Shown in pieces: positions 1 to 10,729 of a stretch of DNA of 64,000 nt. Numbering within the stretch: position 1 is the stretch's first letter; each line of letters opens with the position of its first letter. The translations under genes were made by a program, and so were the position numbers. The notes beneath the pieces are model-generated. The model did no database searches. It had not been told where the DNA came from and was given only the letters and a program-made list of their open reading frames with translations. Origin of the DNA: Cyclaneusma minus (Eukaryota; Ascomycota; Leotiomycetes; Marthamycetales; Marthamycetaceae); the NCBI GenBank assembly GCA_037179335.1, contig JAKZHN010000050.1, positions 124,001 through 188,000 of the forward strand, written 5' to 3'.

Positions 1-1007
1 AATTCCTCTATGAGAGATGCAGCGACCCGGGCACCACCAGGTGGCTATCCTGCTGTCGCTACTGGGTCTTATTGTCGAAGGTTGCTGCTTCACACCGCCA
101 ACGTAGATTCTTCTCGCAGGCGTGGACATAAGCTCAACTTTGACCATGACATAGCAGGAATCTCGAGGGGGAAGCGATCAGAAAGTTACAGCTGGAAATA
201 CCATCAGAAGAGGACGACTTGAGTTGATCGCAATAGTAGGGGTCGTTCCACAAGATTCTGTTGGAGGGTTGAGGTGTGACTTTGATGCCAATTTATAGCC
301 TGAAGGGTCAGGGTCAGGGCTTCTCTAAGATTTGAGGCGCTAGTCGGGTGGCTGGCTCTCGCGAGGGTATAAAAACGCTTGATCCGCTAGAGCCTTTCTT
401 CTTCCAAGCACACAAAAAGATACGGAAAGACACTATGCGTCAGGGGTTGGTATTGTGTGGCACTGCAAGATTCTGTTTCAGCAAACTATCCACCAGCGGC
501 GAAACCAACCGAGCTGGCTAGCTCAAAGCTTTGAATCGGATTTGCTCCATGTTCGATAGCCGGGATCCTGCCTACCGCTGTGTAGTACAGCTGCTGTTGC
601 TGGTAGCTATTACTGTCGACTTTGAGAAAATGTTCGAAGTCCAGCCTGGCGGAAATTTTAGCGCGGCTCGAGAATTCCGGAAGAGAAGATTGAGCTTTTG
701 AGTTGCGGATCGTGGTGCTCAGGAACAGGAAAACTGGGACAGGGTGTGATGTTGGACGGTTCTGGAATATACCTAAGTAAAGCTGGAATTTCGAGATAGG
801 GAACCAAGAAAGGCAGCGTCTGAGGTTTTTGTAGTTGGCCAGAAAATATTAGTAGCCTTCCATACCTATTATCATCCCCAGCTTGCGAGTTAGCCACAGA
901 CTCCTCGCTAAGCAGTAGCAAGAGGTATTATCAGCCTGCAATATTAGGGAGCAGCACTAGCCCCTTTGTTAGCGCCATACCCAGCTCCATAAGAGCTGGG
1001 CCTTAAG
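1..1007. other. Gene-free stretch
   Basis: I see no reading frame with recognisable protein character, no splice-site-bounded exon and no RNA gene here. The sequence is of normal GC content. It ends in GCCTTAAG (1000-1007), the likely left target-site duplication of the adjoining MITE. Confidence 0.5.
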
Positions 1008-1734
1008 CAGTGTTTCCGATAGTCCGTCGACCGAATTTGTTTTTGGACCGTACTAATACGGTTTGCCCTTTTAGGAAATAGTCCAAACCAAAGAAATATA
1101 ATTTAAGCTTTTTATTTTTAGTTTTAAACCATGGTGGAACGGCGAAACCGTGATTTGGACTATTTTAAACTATTTAGCTATTGCTTGCCAAGGCTTGGCG
1201 GGCACGGACTATTATACAAAGCTATTTAATTAATAATAATTTAAATTTTTAGTATTTTTTAATATAATTAGCGTAATAGTATTTATAATTGCTTTAGCTA
1301 TAAGTACATATATTTGTTAAAATTAGTATTTAAATTATAAGCTTTTTAAATTTCCATTTTTCAAATTTACAAAATTTAAATAAAAAATAACTAATTAATT
1401 GCTGGAAATTAAATTAAAAGCTTTGGAAAACTCAAAAAATTAATATAAATTCCATTATTTCAAAATCCAAAATTATTTTTAATATTTTAAATACAAATTA
1501 ATTCTTTCTAATTTAATAAAAATACTAAAAAATTCAAACTATATTATTACAGCATAAATATAGCAAAAGCTATTTTAAGCTATTTTTAGCATGCCAAATT
1601 ATGGCGACTATAATAGAGCTTTTAAGACCGCGGTTTGGATTAATAAATTTGGTTTATAACTTTTATAAATGGTTTTAAACCGTACCGATACGGTTTAGGG
1701 CCCAAACCGCGGTCTCGGACTATCGGAAACACTG
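1008..1734. mobile_element. Non-autonomous hAT-like MITE
   Basis: An AT-rich block of 727 bp is bounded by perfect 19-bp terminal inverted repeats: CAGTGTTTCCGATAGTCCG at 1008-1026 and its reverse complement at 1716-1734. It is flanked by GCCTTAAG (1000-1007) and GCCTTAGC (1735-1742), an imperfect 8-bp duplication with six matching bases. CAGTG-type termini with 8-bp duplications are typical of hAT elements. A second, subterminal inverted motif (TAATACGGTTTG on the left, ATACGGTTTAGGG on the right) supports an element with structured ends. No transposase frame is present, so it would need a partner in trans. The strong AT bias of the interior may reflect RIP (repeat-induced point mutation) or the element's own composition; I cannot separate the two. 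Confidence 0.85.
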
Positions 1735-1742
1735 GCCTTAGC

Positions 1743-3000
1743 TAGTAGCCTTCCCAATGTAAGCACCTACGTCCCTTCAATCGCTTCAATAGGTATGTAT
1801 AAAAGCTTGCCCTTGGTAAAAACCTGAGATCCAGGAGAAGCCAGTCTGTCAGTAGTAAATACCTACTGAGATATGAAGATCTACAGTAGGACGCTCCATA
1901 ACCAGCTGTTAGAATCGACTTGTGGCAAAGTCCGAATAGGCGCAAGGTCGATCGTTATCATAGTCTATGCCATTGCCCTCCGTCAAAATGCATTTTCTAC
2001 TGCCCGGTGCTCCAACTACCACTGCTGGAGACTTGCAGGTGTCGTTGCCCGGCCGAAGACCACGGGGCAAAGAGAGACGAATGAGCTGGTCCCGAGTTTC
2101 TCCTCAGCGTAAAAGCCAGGTGCTGGAATGCAGAAAGCAAAGATCCAGGTGGAACCGACTTTTACTGTCCAGTTATTGGCCGTGACGATGGGTGCATGGT
2201 AGCTACCTGACATACTTGGACAGAGAAACCTCCCTCTCGTTGATGGTCTAACCTGGTGTTGGTGATACCTAAAGTCAAGCCCGGTGCCTTTATAGCAGTC
2301 AGCGGATCAATCAGCTGACACTGTTTAAGGTTAATTAAGACCCTTGGACCTATATCAGCTGACTGATAGGTACTAGCAGATTACTAGCGTGAAAAAATGG
2401 AATTATATAACGCCGTGCTTCCTCCCTTTTTCAAGATCAAAGTTTCAAACTGTCGCACAACACAATAGTGGGACTGATATCGATTAGTACGCTATAGCTG
2501 TCTAGATTTCCCTGCCAAAAGAAAAGTGAGTTCAAAGGAATTTTTTGTTTGATCCAGATTTTGGCGATTGCAGAACCAATTTGCTTGGAGGAGAAGCAAA
2601 AACACTTGTCACCACTGGAAGGCTAAGGTGCTGGTGTTTGTTTAATTCAATACCGTTCGTAAGCTCCACTACCGATCCAATTGTTTGGATGAGCACACCT
2701 GACACCAGATGTCGTGGTTGTTGTCAAATGCATTCCAGAAATTGAGGGTCATAACTGTCAACCTGAGACAGACCAGTATTCTTGGGGACCTGGACCATCG
2801 AGTCTGGATTCCATCCTCGATGAATTGGCAGTGCAGCCCTGGGGTTTCTGCTTTCTGTGTTCGTTTATGTGGCTGGACTTTCTATGGCACACATGAATCA
2901 GCCGACAATGGTCACGGGGCCGCGCACAGACCATCTGTGCTAGCGAGTCTCGGCCCACAAACGAGAGTTTAGCAAACGAGCCTCACCAGACTCACGACAA
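1743..3000. other. Gene-free stretch
   Basis: Short open frames occur on both strands, but none shows conserved motifs, plausible splice boundaries or biased amino-acid use. A TATA-like box (ATTATATAA) at about 2401-2409 is the only promoter-like sequence noticed, and no gene can be assigned to it. Confidence 0.4.
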
Positions 3001-3422
3001 CTCTTTCCTCAGACATCTGAACACTTTTGCATCGCTCTTTCGCAGTTGTATGATTGTCATCTGCTCCTCAAATGCAGCATGGGAATTTCCACTTGCGACG
3101 ATCTCCATGATCTTGATAGCGATTTTATCACGCATTGCCGTCACGATCGTATCGTCAGTCCAAAGCAAAGCCATACGACTAGAAGAACAAGAACATTCGA
3201 AGCTGTCTACCTATCTACCATCTATCTACTCTCCCTTGATCGTACAGAAATCCACTTCGACCTGCACTCGTCTCTTGATGGTGGGCGGATGGCTTCTGCA
3301 ATCACCGTAACCGCCGTTGTGGAAACCCATGGACCAATCCACTCCGTCATAGAGCTTGGGTACATGTAACTCCTGCTTCTCAGGACAGATCATCCAACCA
3401 AGCTTGTACTTCTCAAATATCC

Positions 3423-3590
3423 GACGAAGTCGCGGCCTGTTGAACCCGACCGCCGCCACCCATGGAATCGAAGGCCAACGGGCGGTATGGACCTCGGGAT
3501 ATACCAAAAGGATTGGCACCGTGAGCCTGTCTGATACGCCAAGAAGATTGGTGGTCAGTGACAGGAATGTCGAGGTCCATTGCATCTGGC
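3423..3590 (-). repeat. Direct repeat copy 1 (239-bp period)
   Basis: This 168-bp segment is repeated 239 bp downstream at 3662-3829 with roughly 85-90% identity by eye. On the minus strand both copies keep the same open frame, starting MQWTSTFLSL or MKWTSTFLSL and continuing through a P-W-V-A-A-V-G-F motif. The retained frame suggests the repeat is a duplicated coding exon. Copy 1 continues in frame into a tail rich in aromatic residues, whereas copy 2 diverges. The protein family is not recognised. Confidence 0.75.
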
Positions 3591-3661
3591 CGGACTATTC
3601 GAAGACTTGGAAAACTGATGCCTTATCACCTGAACTCCAAGCATGTACTTTTGGAACAGCT

Positions 3662-3829
3662 GACGAAGTCGCGGCCTGCTGAACCCGACGGCCGCCACCC
3701 ATGGAGTTGAAGGGTAAAGGGCGTTATGGAGCTCGGGACAGACCAACAGGATTGGCTCCGTGAGCCTGTCTGATACGCCAAGAAGATTGGTGGTCAGCGA
3801 CAGGAATGTCGAGGTCCATTTCATCTGGC
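3662..3829 (-). repeat. Direct repeat copy 2 (239-bp period)
   Basis: This is the second copy of the 168-bp direct repeat. Differences from copy 1 are scattered substitutions with almost no indels, so the minus-strand reading frame survives. The 71-bp spacer between the copies reads on the minus strand toward a VTRHQF-like motif that recurs near 3940 and 24310, so this repeat sits inside a wider family of shuffled exon pieces. Confidence 0.75.
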
Positions 3830-4029
3830 GAGCCTCGGAGTCAGCTTCAGCGCCAGAGTCGACAGCAGCTTCAGAGGCAGCTTCAAATCCATACATGTAG
3901 TCGGCGAAAGCCTCGTGGGAAACTGATGCCTTGTCACCTGAACTACTCCTGAAGGTGCTCTCTTTGGCAGTTCTGACAACCTGTCTCCGGTCCGACCCTC
4001 CTCCTCGACCTCATCAGCCTCCTCGAACA

Positions 4030-4900
4030 TCAGGCTGAACTTCTTTCGGAGACCCTTGGCGCGATGGGCCATTGGAGGGGGGTGGATAGTGTTGGGAGTG
4101 ACAATGATGAACTCGGTGCATGTGTTGACAGGATGTTCTGCCGTGACAGCTCAAGGAGTGTCACGTGATTCAAGAACATCAGCACTGTCATCGATTTCTG
4201 GACCACGCTGAATCGAGTTTCCAGGCGACGTAAAAGGGTCTTTGGCTTGAAGTCATCTCCGCCTCGACTCTTCTCCTCGAACATCTGACTGAACTTCTTG
4301 CGAAGAGCCCTACGCTCTGGCTTCAACATGTCCTCGCCCTTCCTACAGTACATACTCTCACCCTCCAAAGTGTGGTCTGCATCTGCTTCCGTCGAACGAA
4401 ATCCGAACTCGTGCTGCATCTCGCCCTCCGCGACAATCAAGTCTGCACAGCACAGGAAGTGCAGGAGCGCGTAGACTGATGGCTCCTTTGCACCGTACGA
4501 GTCTGGATCAGTGATGCAACCGATGGCACTATCGACTTTGGGGATGTGTTCTCGTCAACCGGGATCCGAGCCCACTGACTTCCTCTACACTTCCAGAGCC
4601 ACTTGTCTTTTCTCTTCGCGACGTCGTGCTTGCTACAGAGCATTGGCTCGTTCCATGTTCTGCTGGTACCATGACAGAAACTCGCCAGTGCTGACGCTGG
4701 GGTGAGCAAGTTCTCTGACCAAATCTCGGTCTGAAACCCAGCATGCAGTGCATGCCAGATTGATATTGATGCAGAGAGTGTTGAAGCGAACTTGGACTTT
4801 GTGGAAAATTCCCAAGAGAAGCTTCGAGTATGCCGCCGGTTGAGGGATGTGGGCTTGCCAGATCTTTTTCTTCTCGACTAGGCTGTCCATGAGAGATTGG
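4030..4900 (-). pseudogene. Decayed hypothetical coding segment with LRKKFS motif
   Basis: Two minus-strand frames look protein-coding and join if one indel near 4550 is assumed. The upstream part (4633-4890) begins MDSLVEKKKIWQ and contains a cysteine-bearing segment and VRELAHPSVSTGEFLSWYQQ. The downstream part (4030-4530) contains a DPDSYGAKEPSVYALLHFL segment, then an acidic stretch and RALRKKFSQMFEE. The LRKKFS motif recurs in other minus-strand fragments (near 4050, 24190 and 24320), so it belongs to a repeated module. I do not recognise a family. No single uninterrupted gene model fits, so it is treated as a relic or a chimeric exon set. Confidence 0.35.
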
Positions 4901-5139
4901 ACTTTGTTCGAGATCGAGACGGTATTGTTCAGCTATCACCCACAGCCATTTGGGCTGCCAATCGAAGAACCAGCGACGGATGAACCGTCAGCATCTGCGA
5001 AGGCTGGCGAAGCCAGGGGCATGAGGTGGGCCGCCGCGGCCCACGCAATCTCTTCGAGATCGGTGCTTGACGGCTTCGAAGCGCTCACGGAGCCTTTGTA
5101 CAGCCAGTCTAAAGTAATTATTAGCAAAAGAGTGCGTTG

Positions 5140-6100
5140 AATCGGCCAAAAAATTCGTCAAAGCCATTGGCTTATCTTTTGCGCTGCTTTCCAGAAAGTC
5201 AGGGGCGTTAGGCGAGCAGCCGTGCGTCCTTTTCGAAACGAGTGCCTTCAGTTATTACCGGGGATGGGTTCTTCGGTTCGGGTCAGCCTATACCTAGGGG
5301 TCTATACGGCCCCTTTGACCCAGTCGACGGATTCCAGCTGCGATCTGAGGCCGTTGGCATTCACAGGCCAAATGGTATTGTACTTCAGCTGCAGTGAATC
5401 AAGCTTGCCCACTGCAGACACCATTGGCTCTCCCTATTGGCCGCCAGCTGTCTGGTATTCCATGCGATCACGCCATTCGTCTCCCGGTATCTCTGGCATG
5501 CCGTCATGACGGTGCTTGTTTCACCGATGCAAAAGGAGACCGCTGCACTACACTATGGTCGCAGAAGGGCAGATAGAAGCCACGACGATGACTAGGCAGT
5601 CTCTGGCCCACCCTTTGCCTCAGTGCTCCAGCCCCTTTCGCCGTCAGCGGATAACAGCTCGATGAGGTTCGTAGTAGCCACAGCCGCTGGGATACTTCAA
5701 TCTTGACGGAGTCTGGCTACCTTCTTTGGCATCTCGGATCCCTCGCAGTCTACACGTTTTCCAGCCGGGATGCTCTCTTCGGGGTCACCATATCGACCCT
5801 TCCCAGGCATGTCGGTCTTTTCCGTGAGTCTTTAATGCCGGGATCCTCGTCTTTGGTGTTGCCTTTCTCGCGGATGATTGAGGGGTTGCAATGATCCGTG
5901 TATCACAGATATGTGACAAAAAAGAGACCGTCTCGTCAATACTGGCAGAGACAGTATGTGCCATCTCTCTAGTCAGAGTTCGAGTTCGATGAGAACCCCT
6001 CGGACTTTTCGGATCACAAGCAGCGCTGTTTCGGTTTGAAGAGCGTGGTTTTCCAGCCGCTGAGAGGATTTGGCCTTTCCAGTGACCATTCCAGCAGCAG
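5140..6100. other. Gene-free stretch
   Basis: No coding frame with protein character is seen. Short frames on the plus strand have an amino-acid composition expected from antisense or random GC-rich sequence. Nothing regulatory could be assigned. Confidence 0.4.
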
Positions 6101-6102
6101 GA

Positions 6103-6381
6103 TCAGGAAACATGGCCGTGATCGTGGAAGGATCCAAACCGAAGTCTCGTTTGATAGATGACCCGGTGGTGAATGGCCAGTTCCTCTCTCTGCTTCTGAT
6201 CCTCCAAGAGGCGTCTCGTCGTTGCGAAATCCTTCCTGGCCTCGAGGTCCAACATTACGTGGTCTTCTTCCAACTCTGCCTCCAAGTCTTCCCCCTCTAA
6301 CTTCTTTCTCAACCTTCTCCTCTTCTCTCCCATATGCTTCACCAGCCTTTCATGATCACATCCATTGATGAGAGGACCCAC
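6103..6381 (-). pseudogene. Charged, coiled-coil-like coding fragment
   Basis: A 92-residue minus-strand frame contains a central segment very rich in E, K, R and L with heptad-like spacing (GEKRRRLRKKLEGEDLEAEL, then DLEARKDFATTRRLLEDQ). The composition suggests a helical or coiled-coil segment and is unlikely by chance at this base composition. No start context or splice partner could be fixed, and no family is recognised. The upstream frame at 6356-6754 may belong to the same former gene but shows weaker character. Confidence 0.3.
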
Positions 6382-7765
6382 TTATCGAAAGTGACATCCG
6401 GCGGTCAACCGCTCCTGAATCGGCTCCCTTTGTCTGGCTATCCTCATCATGGACAGGTCCGGTGTGAAGAATAACGACTTCACCTCCGGGTAGACATTGG
6501 GTGAAGCTCCGGATCGTCACTCGGTTTGCCTGAGGACGCCCTTCTTGCCCATCTTCTCCGATCTCCACTTCCTCTCTTCCTCCAGCACTCTCCCTTCTTT
6601 CACTTGTCCATCTTCCACTCCTCTCGGCCAGCATCAAACCAGACAACCAAGGGATTGAGATGCACGGCTCTCGATCTCTCATGGACCCACAGCTCCACTC
6701 ACGTTTTTCAAGAGCGCCTTCCTTGGGACATCCATGCCGTGTGCCGTGGGTCATTGGGTTGTTGCTGTGACAGCTTCACTCCGGCTGGACATCTGAACAT
6801 GCTCCGGAAGACTCCTTGAAGTGCCCGAGAACACATCCCCTCGCCTTCTTCAAAACGACTGCCCAGCTTCCTCCAGCTTCCTCCAACTTCGTCTTCTTCC
6901 AACTTCGTCCTCCTTCAGGTTCACTCTTCTACAGGTTCACCACCTTGCAGCTTCGTCTCTCTCCAGCTTCGTCTCTCCATCTTCTCCATCCTCACTCCTT
7001 CAGCGAATGGGCTCACGACGAAAAGACACAAGTGTCGAGACCGATTCACCAATTGTCCATCGATCTCTCCCAGGCCCCCATCTCTTCCCAAGCTTTGGCA
7101 TGAGTGTAAGAAGCAGGTGAGGCCCACCAGGACACAAGGGAGTTCTAGGGGTGTGCAACTGCGACTGCGACTTCAGCCGCAGGTCTTCGTGGGAAGTTGG
7201 CCAGGCTCTCCGGTGTCGGGCCGTCGTCTTCGTCTTTCTCCATTGCCTGGACTGTGTTCATCGGCGGCTTGTCGTTGTGCTCTGGTAAGTTTCACCTGTC
7301 AGCGTAATGTTTGAACAACGAGCTTACACAAAGCACGCATCACACCTCATAGCACAGCTTCGCCGTCAAACACGCTCATCTCAAAGCCCGCATGGGCACT
7401 CAAACACCCAGATCAAGAAGAACAAGGAGCACGAACGAAGATGGAAGAAGCAGCAGCGCAGAAGGCCCCAAAAAAGCCAACAGAACTCACCATCTCAGCA
7501 AGCACAGCAGACCCAAGCACCGGCTCATCCACAGATCCAACGCAATTTCGGAGCGGCTTTTTTGCTCCAAGGCACTTACTCAATGCCTTTAGGCCTTTGG
7601 ACGTGCCTCGAACCAATCCGCCGTGGTCGTCTTCAACGGCTCGGGATTGTGACTTGAACCTCAATCCGCCCAAGCCTTTCCTCCTTATGACGATGAGGTT
7701 TGTAGCACGTTGCCGGGAAGTGTTGGTATTCGTAAGGCGTGACAGCTCCAGAGCCATAGCCGTCT

Positions 7766-9092
7766 TCATCCCTCCTCATCATCACGACCCTTCTCCTGCT
7801 CGGCTCCATCCTTCGATTCATTCTGTCCGCCAGATTCCTGGTCTGCATCCTTCATCTCCACGTCCTCATTATCCTCATCCTTGCTACCTCCCTTGGATGA
7901 TTTACGTTCACGCAATTCCTCGTCGAATTCCTCGCCTCTCACAATTTCCATGTACTCCATGTCCAGCTCAGGATCGTCGGGACCTATAAAGATCCATTAG
8001 TTCTTGCAATCCTAATATTCCATCCATGGAATTGACTCACCACCTGCTTGAACTTCCTTCCATCTTGCGAACTCCGTCGGGGTACTGTCGAGTCGAAGTG
8101 TGCCATGGCTCTCTTGGGAGATTCCTCGCTTCCTTACGATCCAGAGGCACCACCAGCGTGTCATGGACCCCACGTCGAATTTCGCTCGGGGCTGAAAGGC
8201 ACAGTTGGTTGCTGCACAGGCTGGACAGCATTCCACTGAGCCTGAGCCCGAGCACCCCGACATCGTCGGTCCAGTTCGGGGGTGAAGTCGGCACTCTTGG
8301 GCATGGATCTCAAAGAGGGCGAGTCGAGTCTGGGTCTCGTTAGCATGTGCGCATTGTGTATGCTTGAAGGCATCGGTCTCTGCGGCTGTCGCGTAGGACG
8401 GACATTGACCGCTGGCACTGGAAACAAAGAAGGTCGCCGGGTCATGCGAGTGGGAAGAATGTGGCCTGTCAAATACATACGGGTTGCGCCACTCGGGGCG
8501 GAAAAGTGGGCCATTTTCTGGCGTGACTGGTCTGGCAGGAACAGAGTCCTTGGGGTTCTCGCTCGCCGTGGTCTTGCGGGCGCGGAGCTTCGGGGCATGC
8601 TTGCGCAGGGCTTGAGGAAGAGTATCCATCGCGGCGGAGATGATCGCTGGAATGGCCTCCATGAAGGAAGCATGCTCGTACCTGGCCGCGGTAGCATTGG
8701 CCCTGGCCCATTTGCCAGAGGAGACTGAGGGGTCCTACGACACGTTGTCGTTGTTGCTGTTGTTGGCGTAGAATTTGGCAGTGCCTCCGGTGCCGGGGTA
8801 GACTGGGCGGTCCGACGACACATCTTGTTGGCGGAGAAGTTGGGTTTCGGTCGGATGCGATGGGGCTCCACCAATTTCTCTGACGAATTGCCAGGAGTCG
8901 CATGTTTGCCGAGGAAAGCCTCCTTGGGGGTCTCGCTCGCCATGGTTGGCTTCCTGGCGCAAAGCTTGACGGCCAGCTTGCGGGGAGCTTGAGCGGGAGG
9001 AGTCTCCATTGCAATGGCTGGCGTGGAGGTGAGCGCCACTTCCACTTCCGAAACACCCTCGAGTGTTCATGTCTCGCTCTTATTTCAGCCAC
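7766..9092 (-). pseudogene. Two-exon hypothetical gene with duplicated module, frames broken
   Basis: The 3' part is a convincing spliced gene end. Exon 8041-8662 carries a 200-residue open frame with a Cys-rich patch (CSGSGSVECCPACAATNC) and ends in GGTG|GTGAGT. The intron is 7984-8040 (57 nt). The last exon, 7766-7983, joins in phase and encodes an acidic tail starting PDDPELDMEYMEIVRGEEF and ending at a stop at 7766. Upstream, 8735-9092 encodes a second, diverged copy of the N-terminal module: METPPAQAPRKLAVKL against MDTLPQALRKHAPKL, both followed by an ASE(N/T)PK motif. Joining the copies requires crossing a TAG and at least one frameshift. The gene was therefore internally duplicated and the 5' half decayed, or the assembly contains indels. 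Function unknown; the Cys cluster could bind metal. Confidence 0.5.
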
Positions 9093-9454
9093 TATTCCCG
9101 CCCACCTTCTTCCCTGCGGCGTTGAGGGCGAATGAAGTCCCTCTCAAAATTGTCTTTGTGCTGGGCCTCACCGCGAAACATCAAGCGCTCCATGAAATGT
9201 GATAGGCCGTGGTGAGACGGTGCTGCAAATAGGTCCTCGCCCTTGTCACAAGTTTCATAGTCGCAGGTACGACGGGGTATGGGAGGTGGGCGGACAGAGA
9301 AAGACTCGCGACCGAAAAGCACCAATTTCCGACGGATTTTCAGAAGTCATAGGTCTGGCCGGAATCGTCTACTTACAGCACGGCAAGAGGAGAAATCTAA
9401 CTATATGTGCCACCGTGGGCGGATGTTCCTTATTCTATCCATCTTAGGCCCGGT

Positions 9455-9893
9455 TCATGAGTGATGAGTTTTCATGGTCAAAAGCGAAAGCTCCCCATGA
9501 TTTCAACTCGTGGAACTTGACCAATTCAGTCTCCGTCGACATGAGAAGGTCAGAGCCGTAACCGCCGACAAACTCGATAACGTCATCCAGTTCAGCAACC
9601 AGTGCCGCTGCATCTTGGATAGGCGTCTCCTATCTTGCACCTGAGCTTTATGTACTGCACCGCATCTCTGCCACAACGGTCTTTCCGAACCCAACATTGT
9701 CTGCAAACACTCCGCCTCGAACCTTGACGGGAGCCGAGGCTTTGGCTTCCATTCTCCAGCCGTCAGACTCCACAAATTCTTCCTCGACCTCGATCTCCTT
9801 GAAGTCCTTGGGATTTATCTCCTGTCTCAACATCCATGCCAAGCTCCTGCTGTCCTTGAGGCAAGTGGAGCCTGGCCCTGGGTGAAGGAGCAA
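9455..9893 (-). pseudogene. SNF2-family ATPase fragment
   Basis: The minus strand encodes DSRSLAWMLRQE followed about 30 residues later by GGVFADNVGFGKTVVAE. These match the Q-motif-side 'xRSLxWMLxQE' block and the Walker A block (GG-x-x-AD-x-x-G-x-GKT) of SNF2-family ATPases. Frame changes soon after the Walker A lysine, but another frame (about 9455-9620) continues as an open stretch containing VAELDDVIEFVGGYGSDLL. No DEAH box or C-terminal helicase domain follows. The fragment is flanked by unrelated exon pieces, so it appears captured or left over, not functional. Known SNF2 proteins remodel chromatin or act in repair; that does not imply activity here. Confidence 0.6.
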
Positions 9894-9964
9894 GCGATGC
9901 CAGCAAGGTGACAGTCAGAAATTAATACACTCACCATTTATCTGGCCAGGCATGAGCACGGAGT

Positions 9965-9998
9965 CGCACCAGTGCATCCGGTGAAGGTCCTCTCCTCA
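9965..9998 (-). repeat. Cys/His exon motif, copy 1
   Basis: This roughly 34-bp segment recurs at 10337-10370 with few differences. On the minus strand the copies read EDLHRMHWCDSVLMP and EDFHRLHWCDSGLMP. In copy 2 the frame continues after a short gap to NGDCTTCHLAST, giving a His/Cys-rich pattern. It may be the remains of a zinc-binding exon duplicated about 370 bp apart. Confidence 0.5.
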
Positions 9999-10024
9999 GT
10001 CCTTCTTGTCATCTCAATGAGAAT

Positions 10025-10513
10025 TTACCGCATTGCGGCGAGATCGCCATCTCTACCATTTCCCCTAATCCTAAAAAGCATGAGATCATATTCTCTTGTC
10101 TTTCGGGATATAAAGCCAATCGGTTCAGCTTCTCCGCAAACCTGAAGCGCGGCCTCTGGCTTCAATGTGTCCTCGCACTTTTTCTGATTGCTGGACTTCT
10201 TCTTCTCCTCGCGCTTCTTCTGGTCCCGGGATTTCTCCTCCTCGCGCTTCTTCTGCTCCCTGGCCTTCTTCTCCTCCTTGGTGCTAGCAAGGTGACAAGT
10301 AGTACAATCTCCATTCATCTAGGAAGGCATCAGGCCAGAGTCGCACCAATGCAGTCGGTGAAAGTCCTCTCTCTGGCAATTCTGAGCCCCCTGGACCTGT
10401 AACTCGACCTGCACCACCTGGACCCTAGATCTCTGGGAATTGATAGTTTTGACCCCAGTGTCAGGGAAGCTTGAGTCGTCGGGGTCGGGCGGGGCGGTGG
10501 TATTGGAAAGCAA
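10025..10513 (-). pseudogene. Fragment with Cys/His motif and KKREE-rich helix
   Basis: Minus-strand frames at 10319-10513 (ending HRLHWCDSGLMP) and 10025-10318 (starting NGDCTTCHLAST) adjoin. The second contains a long lysine/glutamate-rich helix made of imperfect REQKKREEEKS-like repeats, followed by a more globular end. It contains the second copy of the motif at 9965-9998. No family is recognised. The charged repeat resembles generic nuclear-protein linkers. It is probably a decayed exon set. Confidence 0.35.
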
Positions 10514-10729
10514 GCTGTCACGGTCGAGCGAGTGGTGACCGAAACGTCATCTTCGCTCGTGGCATCGGCGACGTCGACGCTGTTAGCCTTGACGGCAGCG
10601 GTCTCGGAGACTTGAGCTCCTATAATGAGAGACAGTGTTGTTCGATCATCTTATTGGAAAACGGGTGCGGCGTTCTCGTTCTCGTTGTACTCTCGGGCCA
10701 TATATCCTCGACCCTGAAGTCCTAGCGGG

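Noticed and set aside
1008..1734. Centromere-like or telomeric AT-rich block
   Set aside because: Exact terminal inverted repeats and a target duplication explain it as a small transposon; no telomere repeats (TTAGGG) are seen anywhere in the window.
7441..7989. 182-codon plus-strand frame
   Set aside because: Proline/histidine/serine-rich composition is what antisense of an acidic Lys/Glu-rich exon gives; the minus-strand exon here has better support.
8161..9045. 294-codon minus-strand frame as a single intact gene
   Set aside because: Only parts are protein-like. Comparison of the two internal modules shows the correct frame switches twice, so the long frame is partly fortuitous.
9092..9325. 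Minus-strand GLSHFMERLMFRG resembles the HxxEH zinc site of M16 peptidases
   Set aside because: The second His is Arg, no downstream Glu-containing block is present, and the frame ends within 30 residues. Likely chance.
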